DNA from: Anthopleura xanthogrammica
Lineage: Eukaryota > Cnidaria > Anthozoa > Actiniaria > Actiniidae
Direction of reading: 5' to 3'
DNA: 64,000 bases
NCBI GenBank assembly: GCA_964019055.1
Contig: OZ025216.1
Location: 944,501 to 1,008,500 of the forward strand
Shown here: positions 9,950-20,900 of the stretch, piece after piece
Numbering within the stretch: position 1 is the stretch's first letter
How the letters are laid out: every line of letters starts with the position of its first letter
Notes under the pieces: generated by a model
Seen by the model: only the letters and a program-made list of their open reading frames with translations
Database searches by the model: none
Told to the model about the DNA's origin: nothing
Translations under genes and position numbers: made by a program

Positions 9950-10876
9950 TTACCGTATGAACAGTTTTCTGAGTATCCTGATACAAGCTTGTCGGATGTC
10001 TCTCATTCTCGTTATGTAAATGATAGGGTTTAAAGTAGAGTTCAAACAAACTAGAGTCTGAAAAGCCCATCCTGCTGCTCTGTTGGGGGTCGGACGGGAA
10101 AAGATCACGAAAACTCCTATCAATGGCAAGTAGCAAATAAATATCACGGCTAATATCAAAAGCATTGTTTTGTACAGCTTTTTGTACTTGAGAACGTCAA
10201 TTACAGGCGTTGTGAAGTTTGGTCGATGTTCATCATCTTGTTTTGGTTGAATCTGAGCACAATAAATCCTCAAAGATCGAGAGGACATTGAATAACAAAA
10301 CAGGATAACAAGAAGACACCCGAAATGTGCAATACCACCAAGCAAAACAAGTAAAGATATGTCAATATTGAAGGGAAAAGCTAATACGCTTGCAAATGAG
10401 TAAATCCATAGGAAAACGACGAGAACCCTCGTTCGACGTAACGTAACGACAAATTTATATCTCAATTTAAGTCGTATAGCCAAGTACCTGTCCACACTGA
10501 TAGCAGTAATAGTCAAAGTTGAAGTCGTAACTAAAAATATAAATATTACACCAGATACTGTCCGAACATGGCAATACAGTTCTGCTTCCCCTTCCATGAA
10601 GAATTCTATTGTTGCAACAAAAACTGGTTGGCCAAAGAAGCCCACAGCAACATCACTAAACGCCAAACTTGTCAGTAAAAGATACGAGGGAGTCTGTAAA
10701 GAAGGTGTTGTGAGAATAGCCACGATGATTAACGTGTTAGCAACAGCTGTTGGTACGGCCAAAATGGAGTTGCTCACACACAACGCAAGGTAGTGGCTAC
10801 GAACGATATTCTTTGAAGCTAGAACGATAGTGCTGATACACGTAGATGTCGGGAGGTTCATCTTGAAAGATTTCAA
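9950..10876 (-). CDS. Class A (rhodopsin-family) GPCR, tandem copy B
   Basis: Intronless 308-residue paralog of the receptor at 7638-8564, with the same landmarks: Asp in TM2, Cys102, DRY, CYLP in TM6, and NPIIY in place of NPFIY in TM7. By hand I count about 21 amino-acid differences (roughly 93% identity). Six of these lie within 19 residues of TM3 (103-121: L103H, F104V, L107V, L112F, L117T, I120T), the helix that lines the ligand pocket in this family. Others cluster in ICL3 (PPLQ to PKQD) and TM5. No stop or frameshift, so both copies look functional. The ligand is unknown. Confidence 0.9.
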   Translation of the reverse strand: MKSFKMNLPTSTCISTIVLASKNIVRSHYLALCVSNSILAVPTAVANTLIIVAILTTPSLQTPSYLLLTSLAFSDVAVGFFGQPVFVATIEFFMEGEAELYCHVRTVSGVIFIFLVTTSTLTITAISVDRYLAIRLKLRYKFVVTLRRTRVLVVFLWIYSFASVLAFPFNIDISLLVLLGGIAHFGCLLVILFCYSMSSRSLRIYCAQIQPKQDDEHRPNFTTPVIDVLKYKKLYKTMLLILAVIFICYLPLIGVFVIFSRPTPNRAAGWAFQTLVCLNSTLNPIIYITRMRDIRQACIRILRKLFIR

Positions 10877-11016
10877 TAGGACGTTTTATCTGAGTAAAAT
10901 TTTCTCAAACTAAGATGGAAGACATGTGAAGCTGCTATCGCGCTGAGCAAGCTGACGCATAACCTTGATTATCACAGTGTCACTTGCCTTGCGTTTAATA
11001 TTGGACGATAAGATCA

Positions 11017-11024
11017 TGACGTCA
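11017..11024. promoter_or_regulatory. CRE palindrome upstream of GPCR copy B
   Basis: TGACGTCA 141 bp upstream of the start codon, equivalent to that of copy A at 8702-8709. Confidence 0.35.
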
Positions 11025-11882
11025 CTGAGTAAAGCTAAATGCTTTGTCCAGCAGAACAGCAAGTTCTCTCTTCTTGTTGAGAATTAAATAAATATCGCAA
11101 AAGACTCTTTTTGAAAACTTGTACATGGAAGGAGAACATTTTAGCACAAACTTGGTAGTTGAAAAGAGCACTTGCTGTGAGCAGGTGGATGTTAAACAAC
11201 CACGTGACGTAAGAGCGGCAAAATTGATTTATTGCAGTGAATATCTCGTTAACACTTGAACAAGGAAAACTTCTTCAAAAGACACTCTAAATGTGAAGTA
11301 CGAAGAGTGAAGGAGTAAGACAATTGAAGGCCTGAATGGAGGGGGCGGGGGGCGATGCAGAAATCAAGACAATTTCCAAGTGCTACTTTTGTTGTAAAAT
11401 CTGAAGCTTTCGCTTGACTAAATCAAACCCCTTCAAAATCAGATGCCATCCGGTCTTGTAGATGTTATTAATAGAATTCTTCATTGGAATATTCTCTTGT
11501 TTTGTAGAAATCTGTACGTGCAACTGTTCATGCTTTATTGTAATAAATAATCTTATGGAAAGACGTCCAGATGGCCTAACGCTTCACGCTCTCGCATTGG
11601 ACCGAAAATTGGAAGCTTTCACGCTTAATTCAAAAAGACCAAGGTTTATGTAGCTTTCGACAGAAAAAATTTCCGGGATTTTTCTTAAAAATGTAAATTA
11701 AAATCATTGTGTTTTGAATCGTAAATAATTTTATGGTAATAATTACATGGTCCGAGACTTCTACAAATTTTTAAAATTGAGTTCAAAATAAACGGGAAAC
11801 AAACCATAGGCTTCTAGGATAAAAGTCGCTTATAATAGTGGGAAAAGATAAAAAAATACCTCAAGCTGGGAATAAATTATTT

Positions 11883-11990
11883 GAAATGTATATATGATCG
11901 TACCATACTGTATGGTAATGTATGGTAACAGTATGGTACGATCACATATACATTTCATATTCCATCATCATACGCAAACCAACATTATCA
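11883..11990. repeat. Hairpin repeat, family member 2
   Basis: Arms 11883-11910 and 11930-11957 are reverse complements (gatcgtaccatac / gtatggtacgatc). The right arm plus its flank (to about 11990) match 2527-2588 in inverted orientation, defining a dispersed family. An A-rich run follows at 12058-12082. Confidence 0.7.
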
Positions 11991-12217
11991 TAATAAATTA
12001 TTTATCAAACGGTAATATTTACAAAAACCACAATTTTTTGCGCAATAGTTTCTTAGCAAAAAAAAAAAAAAAAAAAAAAAAACCCTGGAAAAAAAACCCC
12101 TTTGCAGTTTATAAAACAAAAAAAATAGTTTATAGATTAACTTTTACGTGCCTTGTATGAGCAGGTGTGATGTATTTCAACAGCTAGATATGATGTATGT
12201 GTGTGGTGTAGATTGAG

Positions 12218-14445
12218 TTATTTCTTTTTCTTGGACCGTTTTCCTTCACCTGAAAACCAGAAAAGATATCATCATGAATCACACTTGACATAAGCATAAG
12301 CATAAGCATAGACATAAGCATAAGCATAAGAGTTGTTATGTTGCGCCAGTTTACACTTGTATTTTTCGATATAAGAAGAAGCAGAAGCATAAGAAAATGG
12401 AAATGTTTCTGGTGGAAGAGGGAGGGAGGAGTGGGGAGGGAGGAGTGGGGAGGGAGGAGCGGGGAGGGAGGAGGATACTGTGATGTTTAAATTTAGTAGA
12501 CTAAAGACTTAGACTAAAGACAAGGCGTATCCTTAATTTGCAAAAAATAAATGAGTGACTCAAAAATAATTTTGTCTTCAAGTGAAGTGCAGCAAGTAAC
12601 AAATATACACTGCTTTCTTACAATCCATGAAGCATTTCTATTTGGCTCATTTGCATCAACTTTGAGGGACACTTTGCACAAACACAATAGTTTTCATGTG
12701 CAGTGAAGGATAACAAGCTATTGTATTTATGCGAAGTGCCCCTCAAAATTGAAAATATGAAATCAGTGAATATGGAAACAGCTTCAAAGTACTGAGAGAA
12801 ATTTATGCAAAATTGCATCAAAAATGTACTAAAAATATGAAAAGAAGTTGATCAGGCCTTGACACTGTTCTAATTTAAGTCACTGCTACTGTTTGCTGTT
12901 TCCTACAAAATGCATACCCTTTCTTAGACCAACATCTAGAAAAACCATGCCCAATATGGTGGCACATGGCCATACACGCATCAAGCATTCCGCACTACTG
13001 CTCTAAGCGCATGCTCAGGGGATTAAAAAGTGAGATAATATTTTGTAAAACATGTTATATTTTAGTTGTATTTTTCTTGTCAAACACAATTTTCATTAAA
13101 TATTCAAGATCACGTACTGTTAAAGAGCAGTAGCGAGGAATGCTTGATGCGTGTATACAGGGTGTAAACCCCTTGCAGCACTTCAGAATGCAGCTTATAT
13201 TGGAGGACAACACGATATAGGTTCCAATTCTCAGGAGATTGAAATTCTTTTGTTTTGTCCTCCAAATTGAGCTGCTTTGACGTCACATGCAAGGGGTCTA
13301 TAGTGTAGGGGGGATCTGTGTATCTAACTGTTTCCATGAAACAAGGCCATTTATTTAACAATTTCAAATATGCCAATATGCCAACCATTATTTAGTCTAC
13401 CAGACATGGATGCTGTAGATTTGCTGCAAAGTATCATACCTTTCTTGGGAGGTCCTTTTCCTCTTTCTTTCCTCCTAACAGCCATTTCTTCTCTGTAGTC
13501 CTGTTTGTAAGAAGAAACATGAAGTAAGCAACAACTAAAATCAACCATTCAAATTTTATCAATACCCTGAAATAACTTCTGGGCTGATCAAATTTAGGGA
13601 ACCTCTAACTTAAAGATCGAATTGGAATTTAGCTTTTTAGGTTTTGTAGAGGGAGGAAAACCAGAGAACCCAGAGATAACCATCTAATCAAGGGAGAGAA
13701 GTATTAAACTCTAACAAAATGTGGTGCTGAGTCCAAAAATTGATTGCAAGACCCCAAAGGTGAGAGGCATATGCAATACTGCTGCACCACCCACGATTTG
13801 GGGTTCATTTTACACAAGGCTTGGTTAACGAGGGGTAAGATCACATGACCTATTAGTGTACTGTAAGTCCCCAAATATTCCACTTGAGATACCTACCAAA
13901 TGATCATCGCGATAGAATCCAAGATGACGCAGCCTCAACAGTAGAGAGTTAAACATTTTTAAAGGTGGATAGTAGGAATTGATAACTTCGCCTAATGGTC
14001 TCCTGCTGTAGTATTTGACAACTTTATATGATCTGAAATAATGGAGTTTAAAAAAATATTTAAAGATGGATAATAAAAAATTGACGACATCATTAAATAG
14101 CATGAAATAAACTTAAAACAAAAAAGATATGAAATAATTGAACAGGCAAAATGGCCTGGCATAAGAAGCATGTGTGTGTCGGTGAGAGGTGATGTTGGGG
14201 GTGAGAGGTGGGGATTGGTGCCTCCAAAAAAAAGTTGAAATCTTACATGCCGAAAAGAGTGAATTAACATCAAAAAAAGATGATATGCTTCATATGAACA
14301 TTAATAATGAATCTAAATATACACGAAACAATAACAATAATTGAAGAGATTTGAGCTTAACTTACTGTTTGGTGACTGGTCGAGTCAACTTGCCAAAAAT
14401 CCTGGCCTGCAAAAGCGCCATTTTTCTCACGTAATTTGAGCTCAT
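12218..14445 (-). CDS. MRPS33: Mitochondrial small-subunit ribosomal protein mS33
   Basis: Four coding exons in phase: 14445-14366, 14032-13897, 13500-13440, 12249-12218 (TAA at 12218-12220), giving 102 residues; human mS33 is about 106. Seen: N-terminal MSSNYVRKMALLQARIFGKL with a Thr-Arg-Pro motif shortly after, a central SYYPPLKMFNSLLLRLRHLG followed by FYRDDH, and a very basic C-terminus ending KKGEGKRSKKKK. These match the mS33 pattern (TRP, YP-x-H/L..LRxLGxYRDxH, KKGEGKR). It is a component of the mitochondrial ribosome small subunit. The start ATG at 14445 needs no upstream exon. The large intron between exons 3 and 4 carries a foldback element (12973-13155) and low-complexity repeats. 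Confidence 0.92.
12289..12331. repeat. Hexanucleotide repeat (AAGCAT)n
   Basis: About seven copies of cataag/aagcat, one interrupted by gacata, just upstream of the last MRPS33 exon. Confidence 0.85.
12412..12476. repeat. G-rich minisatellite, period about 15
   Basis: Four near-identical copies of gggagggaggagtgg within an MRPS33 intron. Confidence 0.8.
12973..13155. mobile_element. Foldback element in MRPS33 intron
   Basis: Arms 12973-13005 (acgcatcaagcattccgcac onward) and 13121-13155 are inverted copies with few mismatches, separated by about 115 bases without a gene. Probably a MITE; target duplication not resolved. Confidence 0.6.
13560..13797 (-). mobile_element. Degenerate SINE, minus orientation
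   Basis: Shares the block ggaggaaaaccagagaaccc, the ggaatttag segment and a diverged tRNA-like head (attgattgcaagacccc ... ggtgagagg) with the better-preserved copy at 27424-27628. Located in intron 2 of MRPS33. Confidence 0.55.
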
Positions 14446-15301
14446 CTTGATCGAAATTCAAAAACTAAGTTCTCTATTCTTCTAGGAACTCATAAAGGGC
14501 CTAACATTCTTAAGAACGTGGGATAAATGCAAGGAAAAAATGATTTTCCCCCAGCTAATTCAAAGCTTCAAAGACAAGCAATATTTTGTGACTGGGCCGG
14601 GGAAACTGGGGAGAGCTGGACCACATGGGCAATACACAGGAAGCCCGAGTTCTAAAAAAATATTTAACTTTATTTTTCTTTTAATGTGCTATAATACAAT
14701 GTATTTTAATGCATTATATTATCGATTATAAATGCGGTATTTATAAGCCTTATATCACATGTATCGTTATCAAAAAGTTTTTCTAACAAATTTATACAAA
14801 ATATTTCTTGAATATATGGGTTTCCTGTGGTTTTAGTCATAATACCACTGACTCCCTAATTGCATGCTCATGCACATTTTTAACAACTGATTTTTGATGA
14901 CAGTAAAAGGAGTACCAGTTGAGGTGAAAATTCTTTAGGTTAAGAATTCCTGATTCCCAACTAACAACTTCTTAAGTTATAACTATGTTTTTGGTTGCCA
15001 AGGGCTGTTGCTAAGTGCAAAAAAATCAGCTGATTGGAGCACAGGGAGCCCATTGGATAAAAAAGTGACAGAATCTACTTTCATTCCATTTGGTATTGTC
15101 ATCATCCTCATAAATGTTAGATGTTCCATTTTATAGATGGCCCACCCCTTTCAAGGAGCTCAAAATGATGTGGCCCACCCCTTGTTTTTGCTGGCCCACC
15201 TCCCCTTTAATTTATGACCAGTCCCTAAAGTTGGATCCAAGTTTTATATTTCACAGCTTCAGGAACTGTAGTTTTTTTTGTGTAGAAATTTTATTTTATT
15301 T
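14446..15301. other. Intergenic stretch, no gene seen
   Basis: AT-rich sequence between the MRPS33 start and the stop of the GLYAT-like gene. Short repeated tggcccaccccttt blocks occur at 15138-15200. No frame or splice structure persuaded me. Confidence 0.5.
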
Positions 15302-17658
15302 TTAATATGGGACTATTGTAGAAAAGGAAATCTTTCCATCTTGGCACTTCCTAAAACCCATATTTTCAAACATTTTTTGTGAGATTGCATTTTGTTCTTC
15401 TATATAGACAATAGGAGTCATTCCTTCCTTCTCTGCTTGTCTGAGAAGCTCAGATATGATAGCCTTGGCCAGACCTTTCCCACGATGTGATTCAATAGTT
15501 TGAAGTGAGGAAATACATCCTGGTTCGCTAATGAGTCCCCAAGCAACTAATTCATCAGTTTGAGAGCAGAAGGCACCAGCAGAAAAGGAATGCTGAATCC
15601 ATGATTTGATTCTTTGGAGCACGTTAGGACTTCTAGCAAATTTCCAGTTTTCATTGATAAAGTCTGCATGGTGGTACTCTAAACGACTGACTCTATAGCC
15701 ACTAGGAATCTCACTTAACCTTGAAATACATGTAAATTGGACATTGCATTAGAATTAGTGAGTTATCCATTTAGTTCTGTAAATTAACTAAGGCTGTAAT
15801 ACCTTGATAAGGATTTGGTTTTGTCACAAACTGAATAAATGACTGGACAAGCAATCATGTCAACTCTGAAGCCATGTTGACTTGAAAGATCTTTGAGAAT
15901 CTCAAATATCCTGTACTCAGTGTCTATGTCAAAAATAAATATGTAAATAGAAATAAAAATCAAATGTAACATTGCAAAAAAATATTTCCATACATTTATT
16001 TATCAATAGTAAATTATTCTAAAAGGACGTTTAATACCACCTGATGGCCTAGCTGTGGGTGTGCATGTTTGGGATGGGGTGGGGTGGGATGAGGGGGTGA
16101 TTGGGTAGGGGTAGCAAGTTCTCAAAACTATAAACAGTGAGTAAAAAAGGAACTTTATGGAAAGGTGGAAGAAAATACCTGTGAGGCTACGTACGTCATC
16201 TATATAGTAATTCATTATAAGAATTTTTTTCATGAGCCATTCCTACCAAAAAATATCTTATATACTGAAAGGAGCTTGAATGTGTAAATTCAGGTGACGG
16301 ATATTCATTCATACCTTGAAATTCGGAGTATCCTTCTTTGTAACACCTTCTTAGCATTGGAATAGAATTAAATTTTTTCTTGATTTGTTCTGTTGTTAAA
16401 TTTCTCGCATAAATCAGGAGTGGTTCCAGTTTGATTTCATCCTAGAGGAATAGGAAGAAAAAGTTTTATGGCCCTGTGGGATTTTATGGCCCTGAAGCAA
16501 TGAGTTTGGGTAAATGTCTAGGGTATGTTAGGGGTGGGTTGCGTGTGTATCCTTTTGCAGTCCAAGCATGAATCTCATCTAAAGATTTCACAACCCACTC
16601 CCCCCTCACCTGGTACAGTAGGCTTAGAATAACAGCCAGTCACCGGATAATGTCTGGCTAGAAGAGGAACTTGTCCAGTCAAAACCATGTCTTGCCGGTC
16701 ATTTTGATCAGTAATGTTTAGGAAGAAATTAAACATGGTATAACAGAGCTAAAACTAATTGTCTAATGTCTAAATCTAATGTGTCATAGTGCTTACGCTC
16801 CTCTTGTACGTTAAGTTTTCCAGGATTACCAGTTGTGGCTGAGGCCATGAATCAACATAGATGTTGAGATTGATCATCTGACCTGCACTCCTTTCACTTT
16901 GTTTTATCTTACCAATAATCTATTGAAAAAGGAAAAACAGTAAATTTCTTACCATTCAAGATTTATTCATTGTTTTCATGGAATTTCCAAAGGATGGGCA
17001 AAGTCTGAGGAGGGTATTTTATGTTGTTCCAGAAAATAGCCATACCTCATCCATGGAGGAATGGGGGGGCTGGAATTACCAAGGGATCCAGGGGAGGGTC
17101 TGTCAGGAAGCTGCTATTGTACCCAGTAGAGTCATCACTACTAATGCAACTGTCAACGTGAGTCCCATGGAGGTGGTATTCCAGCAAGGGGTAGGGATTT
17201 GAAAAAAAATTAAAATGCCCCAGGGTGGGGAAGCAGTTGTCGATCAAATTGCACTAAATAACACCACCAAATGGAAGAATTGTCATACATTTAGAGAAAA
17301 CTAGGGGCACAGGGGCACATGTTTGCTATCAAATCCCAACCCCTTGCCTGAATACAACCCCTGCACCCCCACGGGACTTACATTGTTAGGTGCATAATCA
17401 GCTGTTAGTGTATATTAGATGCAAAGGAACAAAAGGAGACAAAACTTTTGGCATCTTATAGTTTCTATTTGATTAGTTAGTAGTACTACTCATCAGGTTA
17501 ATTATATTGGAATGACTCTAACAAATGTACAAACTTACTGGGGAAGATCTGGGCCAGTCCTCCATCAAAAGTTCTGTCAGTTCTTTTAATGAATTGTCTT
17601 CAAGCTTCTTTAATCCTGAATCGCTGTCCATTTTACTAAATTCCTTCACGATATTCAT
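15302..17658 (-). CDS. Glycine N-acyltransferase-like protein (GLYAT/GNAT fold)
   Basis: Five coding exons in phase: 17658-17539, 16919-16797, 16441-16315, 15923-15803, 15719-15302, giving 302 residues (vertebrate GLYAT about 296). An in-frame TAG precedes the ATG at 17658. The N-terminal half has the GLYAT-type LTELLMEDWPRSSP...VDSWPQPQLVIL pattern. The last exon carries the C-terminal acetyltransferase domain, with TIESHRGKGLAKAIISELL as the acyl-CoA pyrophosphate-binding loop (RGKGLA) and IEEQNAISQKMFENMGF as the following helix. GLYAT-type enzymes transfer acyl groups from acyl-CoA to glycine or other amines and release CoA, usually in mitochondria; the substrate here is unknown. It is head to head with the NUDT19-like gene. 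A 64-bp cryptic exon in its third intron was excluded because it breaks the frame. Confidence 0.87.
16179..16242 (-). other. Cryptic or 'poison' exon inside the GLYAT-like gene
   Basis: A 64-base segment has a good acceptor (tttggtag) and a GT donor. Joined after exon 3 it meets an in-frame TGA; skipping it joins exons 3 and 4 perfectly in phase. It could be a nonsense-mediated-decay exon or a chance match. Confidence 0.3.
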
Positions 17659-17992
17659 GAGAACACCGACACCAAATACCTCCCGGTCCCTTGGTCCCAC
17701 AACCTAACGCTCTGTCATAAAACACAGGGATCCCGTAACATACTCAACAAAAACAAAACAAAATGGCGGACAGAGTTTTACAATAATAAGTACGCGTTGT
17801 TTTATCATTTTACCAGCAAAATGTATGCATTCAGACTTCAAAATAGTGCTCCTTGAAGGATTTAACGAACGTCTGACCAAGGAAGAAGGATCTAAAGCCA
17901 GAATATTAACAATTCACTCAGTACGCCAAACTTTTGAGTCAAAAATTCAAAATTCAAAAATTCAAAAATTCAAAAATTCAAGATTTTGAAAA
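17659..17992. promoter_or_regulatory. Shared divergent promoter region of GLYAT-like and NUDT19-like genes
   Basis: The 334 bases between the two start codons must hold both promoters and 5' UTRs. There is no clear TATA box. A pentamer-like aaaattc repeat (17938-17982) lies immediately before the NUDT19 start and is probably its 5' UTR. Confidence 0.6.
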
Positions 17993-20900
17993 ATGTCGCG
18001 TCCTCTTCAGCAGTTATGGAGAAATTCAGCTACAATAATGCTGATAGCACGAAGCAATGTACCAAGAACTCCCTTTGACTACAAAATACTACTGTTACAG
18101 AGAAGTTTAAAGAGCAGGTTTATGGTAAATATTTAAATAGAAAAGTCATGGAAATATCTCGAATGTTTTTTCCAGCCTATTCTATGTCCTTGCCCCCCAC
18201 CACGTAAAAGATTGAACCCAATTTGGACACCAGTTTTGGGCAGAAAATTTTCTTACTTTTGTTGAGACTTTCGAGTTATGGTGATGTTGTTAATGACAAA
18301 GATGATGATGCTAATATTATGATGGTGTTTTTGATGATGATTAGTGATGATGATGATATGGTGATGATAATGATGATGGTGTTGCATGATGATGACGGTG
18401 ACTGTGATGGTGATATTTTTATTATGATGATGATGTTGATGATGATGATGGTGATGCATGATGTTGATGATAATGGTGATGACGATAGTGATAATAATGA
18501 TCTTGATAATGGTGATCATCATCATCATTGTTTGGTTTGCAATTTTAAGCTCTCTAGTTTTCCTCCCTGCACAAAACCTAAATTACTCTAAATTCCAATT
18601 CAATATCATGAACGTTTTTAGTTACTCCCTGATATAGATCAGCCAAGAGGTTGTCTCAAGAATTGATAAATTGGACTCTTTTTTTTAATCTTTTTAGCCA
18701 AGCCGATATGTGTTTCCAGGAGGTGTAATCGACAAAACTGATTTTTCTGATGAATGGCTTGAACTTTACCAAGAGTCTTCTAATGGTTCTGATTTCACAA
18801 GTTTAGTCAATAGGAAGGAACCAAGGCCACCTATCTTTAACATATCCAATACTTCTATCCCAAGTGAAGTGGCACTTAGAATTTGTGCAATCAGAGAGAC
18901 ATTTGAAGAGTCAGGAATTTTGTTGTTAAAGAAAATGACAAGAGAAGATGGCAATGAGCCTCTACAGGGATGCTGTGAGATATATGATCCCAGATCGCAG
19001 GGTGAAATAAAAAAATGGAGAGAAGATGTGCATGATGATCCGAAAAAGTTTATTGCTTTATGCAGGTATGTAACTAACTATATGATTAGAATTCTTTAGG
19101 ATATGGGGGGGGGGGGGGGGGGTGGGAGGTATGGAGATATTCTGGTAATAATAATTAATAATAATTTATTACTTGTATGAAGGCACAAATTCACATTTGG
19201 ATATGATCAAATGCGCCTAAAATATTACATTCTATTGAAATAATAAAATAAATTAATTAATAAAATATGTTAATATGTAACTTTGTAAATAAAAACTTAG
19301 TTACATACAGCTGAGGTATCCTATATAATATAAAAATGTCATTAAAATCTGATATAAATATGTACATAAATAAAATACACCTACTTGCAAGAACGCCGCC
19401 ATACAACACCCGAGCACCTGCAGCTCAGTGGATTAGGAATAAATCAAAAACACAAAAGAAGATCATTGAAACAGAACTCTTTTGTACTTTCAATTCACCC
19501 CCAATCCTGAAACCACAAATGCTCAAATGCTACACGACAACGCTCCCACAAGCAGGTGTATATATATGTTTCACAGTGACAGTGACAGTGGTACTACACA
19601 TTATACCATCCTCAGATCCTCTCCACCCCCTTGGGAATTCCAATCCTCCTCCATGAGGGAGGTATAGATATTTTCTGGAACTATACAATATACCCTCCTC
19701 AGACCCTATACTCACCCCTTAGAAATTCAAATCTCAATTATAAAGGTTGGGACTTAGATTAATTCTAGTCCTTCGCAATTCAGCTGCTAGAAAGGATGAT
19801 TCACCAATTCACTTTTTTGAAATTATTTTTTATATCCTTTTTAAAGGCATTTGAAGAGTGTTCCTGACATCTGGTCGTTGGGCGAGTGGGCTGACTGGCT
19901 TACACCTCCAGACTTAAAAATAAGATTTGACACAGTGTTTTTTATCTGTTTTGTTGATCATGAGCCAGTTTCTCAACATGACAACAAGGAAATGACACAT
20001 TCTCAGGTACACCTCACCTCACTCCCCAGGGGAACTGTGTTATATACACAGGGAACCCAATATATATTTTAATGTTACTGGGGAGTTTTGATGGAGGGGG
20101 AGGCTTATCCTAGGAAGTTCATTTGTAATGGGTCTTTAACCATGGATGCGTCCCAGGTGGAGGCTTGTCCTAGGGAGTTCATTTGTAATGGGTCTTTAAT
20201 CATGGATGTGTCCCAGCTAGAACTCACTTCACTAACTTTGACACTGCAAAAAAATATTACCCACTAAAACCTTATAAACTTAAATTTGTATTTTACAACC
20301 ATCACCTCCATAAAAGGCAAGGGAGAGAGCAACACATCAAACAAACTCAACTCACACTATGCAATTCAGTCGAGAATCTAACCTTCGACCCCAGGCATGA
20401 ACTACTCAGCGATGGGAGACATTGTAGCCGCACATGTCACTCATGTCACCTTATACTCAGTTTGACCAAACGTTCTCTTGAGATCTGTTTACATGACCTT
20501 GCAGTCTTTTATTTCTATTGCAGTGGAAAATGCCGATAGAAGGAGTTTTAGAATATTTCTCAAAGAAAATCAATGTAGGTCCACCGCAGATGTACACTTT
20601 GTTGCAGCTTTGCAGGTACGTGCGATTATGGATTAGATGCTTTTGCTATAAAGAACATTTTCGACATTTTCGAAATCTCGTGCTGTTGGAGCAAAAGATG
20701 TACGAATTGTTTTGTGATTTTGTTGTTTAGAAATAATAGTAGTATTGGTAATGATAATTAGACTGAATCAGCGTTTCACACGAGCAATGCCACATTTATA
20801 ATAGTCTAATTATCATTACTAATACTACTATTATTTCTAAACAACAACAAAAATCATGGATGAATGAATAAATGAACGAATGGATGAATGGAAGGACGAA

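Larger units (their letters stand above)
9533..11735. repeat. Tandem duplication, copy B (GPCR gene plus flanks)
   Basis: Second copy of the 6952-9475 unit, without the MITE but with extra units of a roughly 80-bp repeat downstream of the gene. Reading frames in both copies are intact. Confidence 0.85.

Noticed and set aside
16179..16242. Regular coding exon of the GLYAT-like gene
   Set aside because: Inclusion breaks the frame; exons on either side join in phase without it. Kept only as a possible poison exon.
18223..18591. Asp/Met-rich and His-rich reading frames
   Set aside because: They come from a GAT trinucleotide tract in an intron.
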